From Streptomyces massasporeus (GTDB lineage Bacteria; Actinomycetota; Actinomycetes; Streptomycetales; Streptomycetaceae), in NCBI RefSeq assembly GCF_014648995.1, contig NZ_BMSE01000002.1, positions 248,001 to 312,000 of the forward strand: a DNA stretch of 64,000 nt, written 5' to 3'. Shown here in pieces: positions 7,641-19,289 of the stretch. The notes under the pieces are model-generated. The model was not told the origin of the DNA, searched no databases, and saw only the letters and a program-made list of their open reading frames with translations. Every line of letters starts with the position of its first letter. Position 1 is the first letter of the stretch. Position numbers and translations under genes: made by a program.

Positions 7641-9215
7641 ATGGACACTCCTCGTATGGGCGTACCCGAGCGGCTCGCCGAGCGCATGACCATGGCCGAG
7701 CAGCACGAGTACCTGCGCGCCAGGTTCTCCCGGCGCACGATGATCAGAGGCGGCGCCGTCACGCTGGGCGCCGTCACGGGTGGCGCGTTCGTGCCCGGCG
7801 CCACCGCCCAGGCCGCCGTCCCGAGCGGCCGCCCCGGCACCGAGACCGTCGACGGCGCCCATGTGGCCCCCTTCGGCCGTCACCTCGCCTACGGCACCGA
7901 CCCGCGCACCGAGATGACCGTCTCCTGGCAGGTCCCGGTCGCCGTCAAGAAGCCCTTCATCCGGATCGGCGCCCACCCCACGGACCTCTCCCGCAAGATC
8001 GACGCCGAGGTCCGCACCCTCTTCACGCCCGCCGGTGTCGGCACGAGCGGCAACCACACCCAGTACTACGTCCACGCCAAGCTGACCCATCTGAAGCCGG
8101 GCCGTACGTACTACTACGGCGTCGGCCACCAGGGCTTCGACCCGGCCGCACCGCACCTGCTGGGCACCCTCGGCACCTTCACCACCGCCCCCGCGCACAA
8201 GGCGCCGTTCACCTTCACGGCCTTCGGCGACGAGGGCGTGAGCTACCACGGCCTGGCCAACAACGCCCTGCTGCTCGGCCAGAACCCGGCCTTCCACCTG
8301 CACGCCGGCGACATCGCCTACGCCGACCCGTCCGGCTCCGGCCAGACCTCCGACACCGGCTTCGACTCGCGGATCTGGGACCAGTTCCTCGCCCAGACCG
8401 AGTCCGTCGCCAAGTCCGTCCCCTGGATGCCCGCCTTCGGCAACCACGACATGGAGGCCTGGTACTCGCCGGGCGGCTACGGCGGCGAGGAGGCCCGCTG
8501 GACGCTGCCCGGCAACGGCCCCGACAAGAAGAACCTCCCGGGCGTCTACTCCTTCGTCCACGGCAACACAGCGATCATCTCGCTCGACGCCAACGACATC
8601 TCCTTCGAGATCCCGGCCAACCTCGGCATCTCCGGCGGCACCCAGACCACGTGGCTGGAGACGCAGCTCAGGAAGTACCGGGCCTCCCACGACATCGACT
8701 TCATCGTCGTGTTCTTCCACCACTGCGCCTACTGCACCTCCACCTCCCACGCCTCCGAGGGCGGGGTCCGGCAGGAGTGGGTGCCGCTCTTCGAGAAGTA
8801 CACGGTGGACCTGGTCATCAACGGCCACAACCACCAGTACGAGCGCACCGACGTGATCAAGGGGAACAAGGTCACCAAGAAGCTCCCCATCGGCGGCACG
8901 GCCTACCCCGAGACCGACGGCGTGGTCTATGTGACGGCCGGTGCGGCGGGCCGCAGCCTCTACGCGTTCAGCGCCCCGCTGTCGTACGAGGGCAACGAGC
9001 ACGACGTGGAGTCCGTGGCCTCGTTCGTCAACGTCAAGGGCGGCAAGCAGAACGAGACCGTCGCCTGGTCCCGGGTGCGCTACCTCGACTACTCCTTCCT
9101 GCGCGTGGACGTCACCCCCGCGCCGAAGGGGCGCCTGGCCACGCTGACGGTGCGCGGCATCGCCGAGACCGGGGACCAGGTCGACCACTTCACGGTGGCC
9201 CGCCGGGCGAAGTAG
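7641..9215 (+). CDS. Tat-exported purple-acid-phosphatase-like metallophosphoesterase
   Basis: A 524-residue secreted enzyme. The N-terminus has a twin-arginine signal (SRRTMIRGG, then a hydrophobic Ala/Gly/Val stretch ending ATAQA), so export of the folded metalloprotein is expected. A fibronectin-III-like N-terminal domain typical of purple acid phosphatases follows (EMTVSWQVPV, LKPGRTYYYGVG). The calcineurin-type metal ligands come next: GDEG, HAGDIAYAD, FGNHDME, FHH and NGHNHQYERT. It probably hydrolyses phosphomonoesters outside the cell. The ATG at 7641 was picked over a TTG three codons upstream; another ATG at 7656 is possible. It is convergent with the DUF4429 gene, ending 9 bases from it. 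Confidence 0.9.
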   Translation: MDTPRMGVPERLAERMTMAEQHEYLRARFSRRTMIRGGAVTLGAVTGGAFVPGATAQAAVPSGRPGTETVDGAHVAPFGRHLAYGTDPRTEMTVSWQVPVAVKKPFIRIGAHPTDLSRKIDAEVRTLFTPAGVGTSGNHTQYYVHAKLTHLKPGRTYYYGVGHQGFDPAAPHLLGTLGTFTTAPAHKAPFTFTAFGDEGVSYHGLANNALLLGQNPAFHLHAGDIAYADPSGSGQTSDTGFDSRIWDQFLAQTESVAKSVPWMPAFGNHDMEAWYSPGGYGGEEARWTLPGNGPDKKNLPGVYSFVHGNTAIISLDANDISFEIPANLGISGGTQTTWLETQLRKYRASHDIDFIVVFFHHCAYCTSTSHASEGGVRQEWVPLFEKYTVDLVINGHNHQYERTDVIKGNKVTKKLPIGGTAYPETDGVVYVTAGAAGRSLYAFSAPLSYEGNEHDVESVASFVNVKGGKQNETVAWSRVRYLDYSFLRVDVTPAPKGRLATLTVRGIAETGDQVDHFTVARRAK

Positions 9216-9224
9216 GCGCGCGTC

Positions 9225-10109
9225 CTACATCCGCTTGAGGATCGCCTGTTTGGCCAGGGCGAACTCGTCGTCCGTCAGCACGCCCGCGCGGTGCAGTTCC
9301 CCGAGCTCGCGCAGGCGGCGCAGCAGGGCGTCGTGGTCGTCCTCGGCGGACGCGACCGCAGGAGAGGGCAGCTCCGGTCGCGCGTCCACCGGGTGTGCGG
9401 CGGCGGCCCGGGCCGGGTGCGGAAGCCTGGCCTGGACCGCCGCCGCGACCAGCGCCATCAGCGGGTCCTTCTTGAAGCCCCACAGCTCCACGGCGTTGGG
9501 GTCGTACTTGGGCGGGGTCTTGGTGGGCGCGTGCCGCACGGTGAAGCGCAGGTGGCCGTTCTCCAGACCGGCCGCCGGGTGCCACTCCACACCCGTGATG
9601 TCGGCGAGCGGGAGCGTGCGGGCGCCGGCGGCGGCCTTGGCGTCCTCCGTCTTCCAGTTCCACTCCAGGCGTATGCGCTCGCCGTCGAAACCGGCGGTGC
9701 CGTCCCCGGCGGAGACCGACAGGGGGACCGACGGGCCCGGCAGCAGATAGGCGTCGACCGGGCCGGCGGGGACCTGGTCGAGCAGCAGGGCGCTGCGGAC
9801 CTCGTCCACGAAGTACTCGGCGACGCCGTAGCGGTCGGCCTCCACGATCAGCTGGTACGGGTCGTGGGGCTCGGTGAGCCGGCCGCCGGTCGCGTGCAGC
9901 AGCGGGTCGGCGCCGTCGCGCAGCCGGAGCCTGAGCCGCCCCGACTTCTTGCCCTGCTCCAGGGAAACGCCCGCCAACGCCCCCAGCGGGACGTTCAGTT
10001 CACCCAGCTCCTTGCGCAACAGACTGACGTTCTTGTCCCGTCCGGGAGTCAGTCGCAGCGCGTCCCCGTCGAAGGCCCACGTACCGTCCTTCTGGATGAT
10101 TTCCGCCAT
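9225..10109 (-). CDS. DUF4429-like protein with C-terminal SHOCT-like motif
   Basis: A 294-residue cytoplasmic protein. Two related beta-rich halves (residues ~1-110 and ~125-230) each contain a 'W-x-F-D-G-D/W-N-W-K' type start and a 'L..G.L.F' strand, the pattern of a doubled DUF4429 domain. The last ~35 residues (LRRLRELGELHRAGVLTDDEFALAKQAILKRM, written here as the family pattern) form a short SHOCT-like helix pair. Such domains are seen in many Streptomyces proteins of unknown role. The longer upstream frame was rejected: homologous starts read MAEIIQKDG, and the ATG is at 10109. It is divergent from the GH20 gene, and the DasR-like site lies in the 79-base gap. Confidence 0.85.
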   Translation of the reverse strand: MAEIIQKDGTWAFDGDALRLTPGRDKNVSLLRKELGELNVPLGALAGVSLEQGKKSGRLRLRLRDGADPLLHATGGRLTEPHDPYQLIVEADRYGVAEYFVDEVRSALLLDQVPAGPVDAYLLPGPSVPLSVSAGDGTAGFDGERIRLEWNWKTEDAKAAAGARTLPLADITGVEWHPAAGLENGHLRFTVRHAPTKTPPKYDPNAVELWGFKKDPLMALVAAAVQARLPHPARAAAAHPVDARPELPSPAVASAEDDHDALLRRLRELGELHRAGVLTDDEFALAKQAILKRM

Positions 10110-10140
10110 GGGGTGGATTGTTCCACCCGTCTCACGAGAG

Positions 10141-10156
10141 AGTGGTCCAGACCTCC
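10141..10156. promoter_or_regulatory. DasR-responsive element (dre) candidate
   Basis: AGTGGTCCAGACCTCC resembles the dre palindrome ASTGGTCTAGACCAST, matching 13 of 16 positions with the degenerate bases allowed. It lies 33 bases upstream of the hexosaminidase start. DasR is the GntR repressor released by glucosamine-6-phosphate, so control of a GlcNAc-releasing enzyme is logical. Confidence 0.75.
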
Positions 10157-10188
10157 TGGAGCTCAACGGCTCGTGAAGGGACACGCTT

Positions 10189-11793
10189 GTGAGAGATGGC
10201 CGTGTGAGACAGCACCGCAGAACGCTCCGCCTGCTCGGTTCCCTGCTGCTGGTCGCGATGGCCGCCTCGGTGACCGGGGCCGCTCCCGCACCGGCGGCAT
10301 CGCCCACCCCGCTCGACCGGGTGATCCCCGCGCCCGCCTCGGTCACCCCGGGCGGATCCCCGTACCGGATCACCCGCGGCACCCACATCCGCGTCGACGG
10401 ATCCCGCGAGACCCGGGACGTCGGCGAGTACCTCGCGAAGATCCTTCGCCCCTCGACCGGCTACCGCCTGCCCGTCACCGCCCAGGGCGCCGGGGGCATC
10501 CGACTGCGCCTGGCCGAGGGCCCGTTCGGGGCCGAGGGCTACCGGCTCGACAGCGGCCGGGGCGGCGTCACCATCACCGCCGCCAAGCCCGCCGGGCTCT
10601 TCCACGGCGTGCAGACCCTGCGCCAGCTCCTGCCCGCGGCCGTCGAGAAGGACTCCGTCCAGCCCGGCCCCTGGCTGGTCGCCGGCGGCACGATCACGGA
10701 CACCCCGCGCTACGGCTGGCGCGGCGCCATGCTCGACGTCTCCCGCCACTTCTTCACCGTCGAGCAGGTCAAGCGCTACATCGACCAGCTCGCCCTCTAC
10801 AAGATCAACAAGCTGCATCTGCACCTCAGCGACGACCAGGGCTGGCGCATCGCCATCGACTCCTGGCCGCGCCTGGCCACGTACGGCGGTTCCACGGAGG
10901 TGGGCGGCGGCCCCGGCGGCTTCTACACCAAGGCCGACTACCGGGAGATCGTGCGCTACGCCTCCTCCCGCCACCTGGAGGTCGTGCCCGAGATCGACAT
11001 GCCCGGCCACACGAACGCGGCCCTCGCCTCCTATGCCGACCTGAACTGCGACGGGGTGGCGCCGCCGCTCTACACCGGCACCGAGGTCGGCTTCAGCTCG
11101 CTGTGCGCCGGCAAGGACATCACGTACGACTTCGTGGACGACGTGATCCGGGAACTCGCCGCGCTCACGCCGGGCAGGTACCTCCACATCGGGGGAGACG
11201 AGGCGCACTCCACCAGCCATGAGGACTACGTGAAGTTCATGGACCGGGTGCAGCCGATCGTCGCGAAGTACGGCAAGACGGTGGTGGGCTGGCACCAGCT
11301 GACCGGGGCGACCCCGGCGAAGGGTGCTCTCGCCCAGTACTGGGGGCTGGACGGCACCAGTGCCGAGGAGAAGGCGCGGGTGGTGAAGGCCGCGCAGAAC
11401 GGGACCGGGCTGATTCTGTCCCCGGCGGACCGGGTGTATCTCGACATGAAGTACACGAAGGAGACGCCGCTGGGGTTGTCCTGGGCGGGGTATGTCGAGG
11501 TGAAGCGGTCCTACGACTGGGATCCCGGGGCGTATCTGCCGGGGGTGCCGGGCGGGGCCGTACGGGGTGTCGAGGCGCCGATGTGGTCGGAGACGCTGGA
11601 GAACTCCGAGCATGTGGAGTTCATGGCGTTTCCGCGGTTGCCCGGTGTTGCCGAGTTGGGGTGGTCGTCGGCGGCTTCTCATGACTGGGAGCGGTACAAG
11701 GGGCGGCTTGCTGCGCAGGCTGAGCGGTGGAATGTCCTGGGTATTGAGTGGTATCGGTCGCCGCAGGTTCCGTGGGGAGCCGGCGGGGGGTGA
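10189..11793 (+). CDS. Secreted beta-N-acetylhexosaminidase (GH20)
   Basis: A 534-residue exported glycoside hydrolase that removes terminal GlcNAc/GalNAc from chitin fragments and glycans by substrate-assisted catalysis. The N-terminus is a Sec-type signal (basic residues, LLGSLLLVAMAASV, then PAPAAS). A GH20b-like alpha/beta domain covers ~residues 40-155. The (beta/alpha)8 barrel starts at RYGWRGAMLDVSRHFF and contains KINKLHLHLSDDQGWR, EIDMPGH and the catalytic Asp-Glu pair in HIGGDEAHS. GTG 10189 is used; another GTG five codons later is possible. Upstream lies a DasR-like site. It is convergent with desD across a strong terminator. The gene corresponds in context to the hexosaminidase beside desD in S. 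coelicolor. Confidence 0.95.
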   Translation: MRDGRVRQHRRTLRLLGSLLLVAMAASVTGAAPAPAASPTPLDRVIPAPASVTPGGSPYRITRGTHIRVDGSRETRDVGEYLAKILRPSTGYRLPVTAQGAGGIRLRLAEGPFGAEGYRLDSGRGGVTITAAKPAGLFHGVQTLRQLLPAAVEKDSVQPGPWLVAGGTITDTPRYGWRGAMLDVSRHFFTVEQVKRYIDQLALYKINKLHLHLSDDQGWRIAIDSWPRLATYGGSTEVGGGPGGFYTKADYREIVRYASSRHLEVVPEIDMPGHTNAALASYADLNCDGVAPPLYTGTEVGFSSLCAGKDITYDFVDDVIRELAALTPGRYLHIGGDEAHSTSHEDYVKFMDRVQPIVAKYGKTVVGWHQLTGATPAKGALAQYWGLDGTSAEEKARVVKAAQNGTGLILSPADRVYLDMKYTKETPLGLSWAGYVEVKRSYDWDPGAYLPGVPGGAVRGVEAPMWSETLENSEHVEFMAFPRLPGVAELGWSSAASHDWERYKGRLAAQAERWNVLGIEWYRSPQVPWGAGGG

Positions 11794-11821
11794 TGTCTCT
11801 GCGGGCCGGTGGGGGCTGGTC

Positions 11822-11868
11822 GCGCAGTTCCCCGCGCCCCTAAAAGATTGCGCAGTTCCCCGCGCCCC
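11822..11868. repeat. Dispersed 19-base element, copies 2 and 3 in tandem
   Basis: GCGCAGTTCCCCGCGCCCC occurs at 11822-11840 and again at 11850-11868, separated by TAAAAGATT. The first copy is preceded by GGGGGCTGGTC, as at the glmS copy. Both lie between the GH20 stop and the bidirectional terminator. Confidence 0.75.
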
Positions 11869-11873
11869 CAAAA

Positions 11874-11916
11874 AGACGCGCACCCCCGGTGGACCGTACA
11901 CCGGGGGTGCGCGTCT
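11874..11916. terminator. Bidirectional terminator between GH20 gene and desD
   Basis: An 18-bp perfect stem (AGACGCGCACCCCCGGTG and its complement) with a 7-base loop, flanked by AAAAA on the left. It sits 80 bases after the GH20 stop and 10 bases beyond the desD stop. Confidence 0.85.
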
Positions 11917-11926
11917 GTCTGTGAGG

Positions 11927-13692
11927 TCAGAGGTCCGCTATCGGGTTCCTCAGGGTGCCCACCAGCTGGAGGGCGCCCGACGGGTCCGACAGGTCGACCA
12001 TCTGCTCGTTGTTGCGGAGCTGGAGGCGGTTGAGGCAGGAGAGGGCGAACTCGGGGGCGAACATGTCGTACTGCTTGAACTTGTCGGCGAGTTCGGGCAT
12101 CGAGTCCTGGTAGGCGCGGGTGACCTCCGCGACCGTGTGCCAGAAGTCGTCCTCCTCCAGGATTCCCTCGGTGGCGAGGTTCGCCGCGAGGAAGCGGAAG
12201 AAGCAGTCGAAGACGTCCGTGAAGATCGACAGGAGCTTCTTGTCCTCCGGGACCTCCACGCGGAGCCGCTCGACCGTCGGCGGCAGCACCGCGTCCGGGT
12301 CCATGACCGCGATCTCCTCGGCGATGTCCTTGTAGATCGCGCGCTGCACGACCCCGTCCTTCAGCACCAGGATGACGTTCTCGCCGTGCGGCATGAACAC
12401 CAGGTCGTAGGCGTAGAAGCTGTGCAGGAGGGGCGTGAAGTAGGCCTGGAGGTAGCGGCGCAGCCACTCCTTCGGGGTGAGGCCCGACTGCTCGATCAGG
12501 GCGCCCGCGACGGACGCCCCCTGGTGGTCGACGTGGACCAGGGACGCCATGGTCGCCAGTGACTCGCCCTCCTGGAGGGACGGCACCGGGCTCTCCCGCC
12601 ACAGCGCGGCGAGCATCTTGCGGTACGGCGAGTAGCGGTCCGTCGCCTGCTCGTACTCCAGGTGCCGGTAGCCGACCGCCGCGCGCTCCCGGATGATCGA
12701 CAGGCCCGTGGACCGCAGCGCCGGGTCGCCCTCGATGAGCTGGGCCAGCCAGTCGTTGATCGCCGGGGTGGCCTCCATGTACGCCGCCGACAGACCGCGC
12801 ATGAAGCCCATGTTGATGACCGACAGCGCGGTCTTGACGTAGTGCTTCTCGGGGCTGGTCCGGTTGAAGAACGTCCGGATGGACTGCTGGGCCAGGTACT
12901 CGTCGTCGCCCTCGCCCAGGCACACCAGGTGCCCCCGTGCGACCTCGGCGGCGAAGGTGACGGTGAGCTTGTTCCACCACTGCCAGGGGTGGACCGGGAT
13001 GAACAGGTAGTCGGCGGGGTCCAGGCCCGCCTCGCGCAGGACGCCGTGGAAGCGCTCGACGGTCCTCTCGCCCAGCTCCTCGCGCAGGAACGACTCGTAC
13101 TCGACGCCGACACCGGCCGTGAAGGCCGCCCGTGAGCGGTGCGCGGCCAGCCAGACCAGGCGGACCGGGCTCGCCGTCTCCGGCGCGTACGACAGGTACT
13201 CGTGGATGCCGAAGCCGAGCCGGCCGTTGTTGGCGACGAAGCAGGGGTGGCCCTCGGTCATGCCGGTCTCGATGGCCTGGAAGTCGCCGCGGGCCAGCTC
13301 GGCCGCCGTGGTTTTCGGCTTGGTGAGCTTGTAGCAGGTGCCGGAGAGGGTGGAGGAGATCTCCTCCAGGTAGACCGGCAGGATGTCGTCGCTCAGGCCC
13401 AGGGACTTCTGCAGTTCGATGAAGAAGTCCAGGGCGGCGAGCGGGAGTTCGGCGCCGTCCCGGTGACGGGTGATGGAGGCGGCGTCGACCTGCCAGTGGT
13501 CCAGGGCGCGGCGGTCGGCGGAGAACCGGTAGTTCGTCAGGCCGTCGTCGCTGCGGACGACGTAACTGTCGCCGTCCTGCTCGGGGGTGATCAGCCGCTC
13601 GTGCGCGAACTCTGCGAGCGCTTTGCGGACCAGCAGGCGGTTGGCCTGCTCCCAGCGCTCGGGGGACAGGTGTGCCACGGCGTCGGACAGGG

Positions 13693-13696
<4 letters not shown>
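11927..13696 (-). CDS. desD: Desferrioxamine synthetase (NIS synthetase, IucA/IucC family)
   Basis: A 589-residue ATP-dependent enzyme that joins and cyclises N-hydroxy-N-succinyl/acetyl-cadaverine units into desferrioxamines B/E. NIS-synthetase features are present: FIPVHPWQWWNKL (HPWQ motif), KTALSVINMGFMRGLS, and MPHGENVILVLKDG (the H-x-x-N ATP/metal motif), followed by the FhuF-like C-terminal half. The ATG at 13696 overlaps the desC stop by four bases (ATGA), indicating translational coupling. It is the last gene of the desABCD operon and ends just before a strong terminator. Length is normal and key residues look intact. Confidence 0.97.
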
Positions 13697-16953
<3,257 letters not shown>

Positions 16954-17019
16954 GTGGGGGTCCTCCGGTGGGGACAGTCCGGTGTGGGACGGGATGGGCT
17001 GGTCTCCGGCGTCCAGAAC

Positions 17020-17038
17020 TTAGGTAAGCCTAACCTAA
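17020..17038 (-). promoter_or_regulatory. Iron box of desABCD (DmdR1/DtxR type)
   Basis: TTAGGTAAGCCTAACCTAA is a near-perfect 19-bp palindrome matching the DtxR/DmdR consensus TTAGGTTAGSCTAACCTAA. It lies 67 bases upstream of desA. Fe2+-bound DmdR1 is expected to repress here. Confidence 0.93.
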
Positions 17039-17110
17039 CTTGACCGAGGTAAGAGCAGGCCCTGCCGTGACGGTGGTCACTCGTGTCACCTCATCGCCGG
17101 TGAGCTGCGG

Positions 17111-17965
17111 CTACGCCTCCGCCCGCAGCTGCTCCTCGCTCGCGCCGCGCCGCCAGTAGCCGACGAACGTCACCCTGCGGCGGTCGACCCCGCGGTCGCG
17201 CACGAAGTGCCGGCGCAGCTCCTTCACGCATCCGGACTCGCCGGCGATCCAGACGTACGGACGCTCCGCCGGGGGCAGATGGGCGGCACGGAGGGCGTCG
17301 AGGGTCATGGGGGACCCCGCGGTGCCCCTCTCGTCCCGGACCAGCCAGGTGATCTCGGCGTCGGCCTCGGTCGCCAGGTCCTGGATGTCGCCGGCGTGCG
17401 GGACCTCCAGCCAGACCCGGGCGCGGGTGCCGGCCGGCAGCGCCTCGACGATGGCCGAGGCGGCCGGTACGGCGGTCTCGTCGCCCCAGACGACGACGAG
17501 GTCGGTGTCCTCGGGCGGCCGGAACCGGATCGCCCGGTTGTCGGCGACGGCCGGCCCGAGCAGCAGGACCCGGTCACCGGCGGCGGCCCGGGCGGCCCAG
17601 CGGGAGGCGGGGCCGGCCTGGACCGTGGCGCCCGGCTCGGTGCCGTGCAGGGCGAAGTCGATGTCGATCTCGTCCGGGTCGCGGCGCAGGGCGCGCAGGG
17701 TGTACGACCGCATCACGGCCCGTACGTCGTCCGGGAGTTCACGCCAGCCCTGCCACCAGCCGTCCCCGAGTTCGAGCGGGACGACCGGCTCGGGCTGCCC
17801 GGGGTGCGGCAGGAACAGCGAGAGGGACTGGTCGCGCCCGTCGGAGTGGAAGGCGTGCAGATCGGGCCCGCCGAAGGTGACCCGGACCAGAGACGGCCCG
17901 AGCCGCCTCGTCCGCAGGACCTGGAGGGAGAAGAAGCGGAACGGGGCGGCTACGGCGGTGGTCAC
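17111..17965 (-). CDS. desF: Siderophore-interacting protein / ferric-siderophore reductase
   Basis: A 284-residue cytoplasmic flavoprotein of the SIP (ViuB/YqjH) family, which reduces ferrioxamine to release iron. Residues ~15-130 form the FAD-binding barrel (LGPSLVRVTFGG, and RSYTLRALRRDP with the flavin R-x-Y-[ST] motif). The C-terminal NAD(P)H-like domain has VVVWGDETAVPAASAIVEALP and the closing YVWIAGESG.VK..R motif and W-R-R-G. The ATG at 17965 is 34 bases after the desE stop, so desE and desF probably form one transcript. No iron box separates them. Confidence 0.93.
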   Translation of the reverse strand: MTTAVAAPFRFFSLQVLRTRRLGPSLVRVTFGGPDLHAFHSDGRDQSLSLFLPHPGQPEPVVPLELGDGWWQGWRELPDDVRAVMRSYTLRALRRDPDEIDIDFALHGTEPGATVQAGPASRWAARAAAGDRVLLLGPAVADNRAIRFRPPEDTDLVVVWGDETAVPAASAIVEALPAGTRARVWLEVPHAGDIQDLATEADAEITWLVRDERGTAGSPMTLDALRAAHLPPAERPYVWIAGESGCVKELRRHFVRDRGVDRRRVTFVGYWRRGASEEQLRAEA

Positions 17966-17999
17966 GTGCGGCTCCTGGACGTCAGGAAGGGGCAGGGGG

Positions 18000-19046
18000 T
18001 CAGGCGACCTTCTTGGCCGACTCGATGGCCTTCGCGAGGTTCTCCACGAGAGGCGTGCACTTGTCGTACGACAGGATCGGCTCGGGCGAACGCGAGATGA
18101 CCTGACCGGCCTTGACCGCGGGCAGCTTCTTCCAGGTCGCCTCGGTGATGTCGGCCGGCTGGATGGTCGAGGCGCGGTCGTCCATCATGATGACGTCCGC
18201 CGGGTACTTGTCGACGTTCTCCCAGCTGAGGTTCTCGAACCAGCCGCCGTTGGCCTCCATGGCCTTCTTCGGGGGCTCGACGAAGTTCACGCCGAGGGCC
18301 TTGAAGTACTCCAGGTCGATGGAGAAGTTGGAGCCGGAGACGTAGAAGATGGCGTCCGAGGCGGAACCGGCCAGCACCTTGATCTCGGGGCGGGACTTGG
18401 CGGCCTTGCGCAGCCGCTCGGAGGCGGCCTCGAAGCGCTTCTTCGCCTCGACGACCTTCGCGGCCTTCAGGTCGGCGCCGAGCGACTGGGCGAGCTCGGC
18501 CATGCGCTGCAGCGGCTTCGGCATCTGACGGTCGAAGACCGAGACGGCCACGCTCGGGGCGAGCTTGGCGATCTTGTCCTTGGATGCCAGCGGGACGTAC
18601 CACAGGCTGCCGGCGGCGTCGAAGGTGGTGGTGATGAGCACCTCGGGCTGGAAGGCCGCGTACTGCTCGACGTTGAACTGGTCGAACCTGTTGCCGAAGA
18701 CGGTCAGCTTGCTGACGTCCATGTCGCCGGCCTGGACGTCGGCCTTGCCGTCCTTGGTCTTGGTCGGGCCGAAGACGCCCTTGACCTCGATGCCGTAGTC
18801 GTACAGGGCGGCGGCGACACCGGTGAACGCGACGATCTTCGTGGGGACGTGGTCCAGGCTCACGGTCTTGCCGCGGTCGTCCTTGAACGACCAGGGGCCG
18901 GACTTGGCGGCACCCTTCGCGTCCGAGCCGCCGCCGTCCTTGGAGTCCTCACTGCCACACGCGGTCACGAGGGCGCCGAGCCCGAGAGCACCACCGGCGG
19001 CGAGCAGGCCGCGGCGGGAGTAACGGGCGGTTCTGGCGTTCGACAT
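18000..19046 (-). CDS. desE: Ferrioxamine-binding lipoprotein of ABC uptake
   Basis: A 348-residue substrate-binding protein of the cluster A-II (FhuD/BtuF-like) type for desferrioxamine-Fe. The signal carries both a twin-arginine (YSRRGLLAAGG) and a lipobox ending at C30 (LVTAC), so it is a Tat-type lipoprotein anchored outside the membrane. The mature chain begins with a flexible Gly/Ser/Lys linker, then FKDDRGKTVSLDHVPTKIVAF, the family opening strand. The partner permease and ATPase are not in this window. A 19-base iron box 71 bases upstream predicts iron repression. Confidence 0.95.
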   Translation of the reverse strand: MSNARTARYSRRGLLAAGGALGLGALVTACGSEDSKDGGGSDAKGAAKSGPWSFKDDRGKTVSLDHVPTKIVAFTGVAAALYDYGIEVKGVFGPTKTKDGKADVQAGDMDVSKLTVFGNRFDQFNVEQYAAFQPEVLITTTFDAAGSLWYVPLASKDKIAKLAPSVAVSVFDRQMPKPLQRMAELAQSLGADLKAAKVVEAKKRFEAASERLRKAAKSRPEIKVLAGSASDAIFYVSGSNFSIDLEYFKALGVNFVEPPKKAMEANGGWFENLSWENVDKYPADVIMMDDRASTIQPADITEATWKKLPAVKAGQVISRSPEPILSYDKCTPLVENLAKAIESAKKVA

Positions 19047-19116
19047 GACTGGGTCTGCTTTCGTGCGTACGGAGCCACTGCGGGCATGGCCGACAGCCCC
19101 GTGGCTGAGATCGACC

Positions 19117-19135
19117 TTAGGTTAGCCTAACCTGA
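19117..19135 (-). promoter_or_regulatory. Iron box of desEF
   Basis: TTAGGTTAGCCTAACCTGA matches the DmdR1/DtxR palindrome with one terminal deviation. It lies 71 bases before the desE start. It also marks the right edge of the conserved des cluster. Confidence 0.93.
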
Positions 19136-19289
19136 GATCTTGTCCAGGGGGTCGGGGGGTGTGTGCCCGATGGTGAGGGCCTGGATGCCTGAGGATGCAG
19201 TGATCCGGATCACGAGGGTGCCGTACGCGGGCACCTTCCGTCGGGTCGGCGCCCACGGCGTTGCACGGTACGTCCAACCGGGTCCGGGC

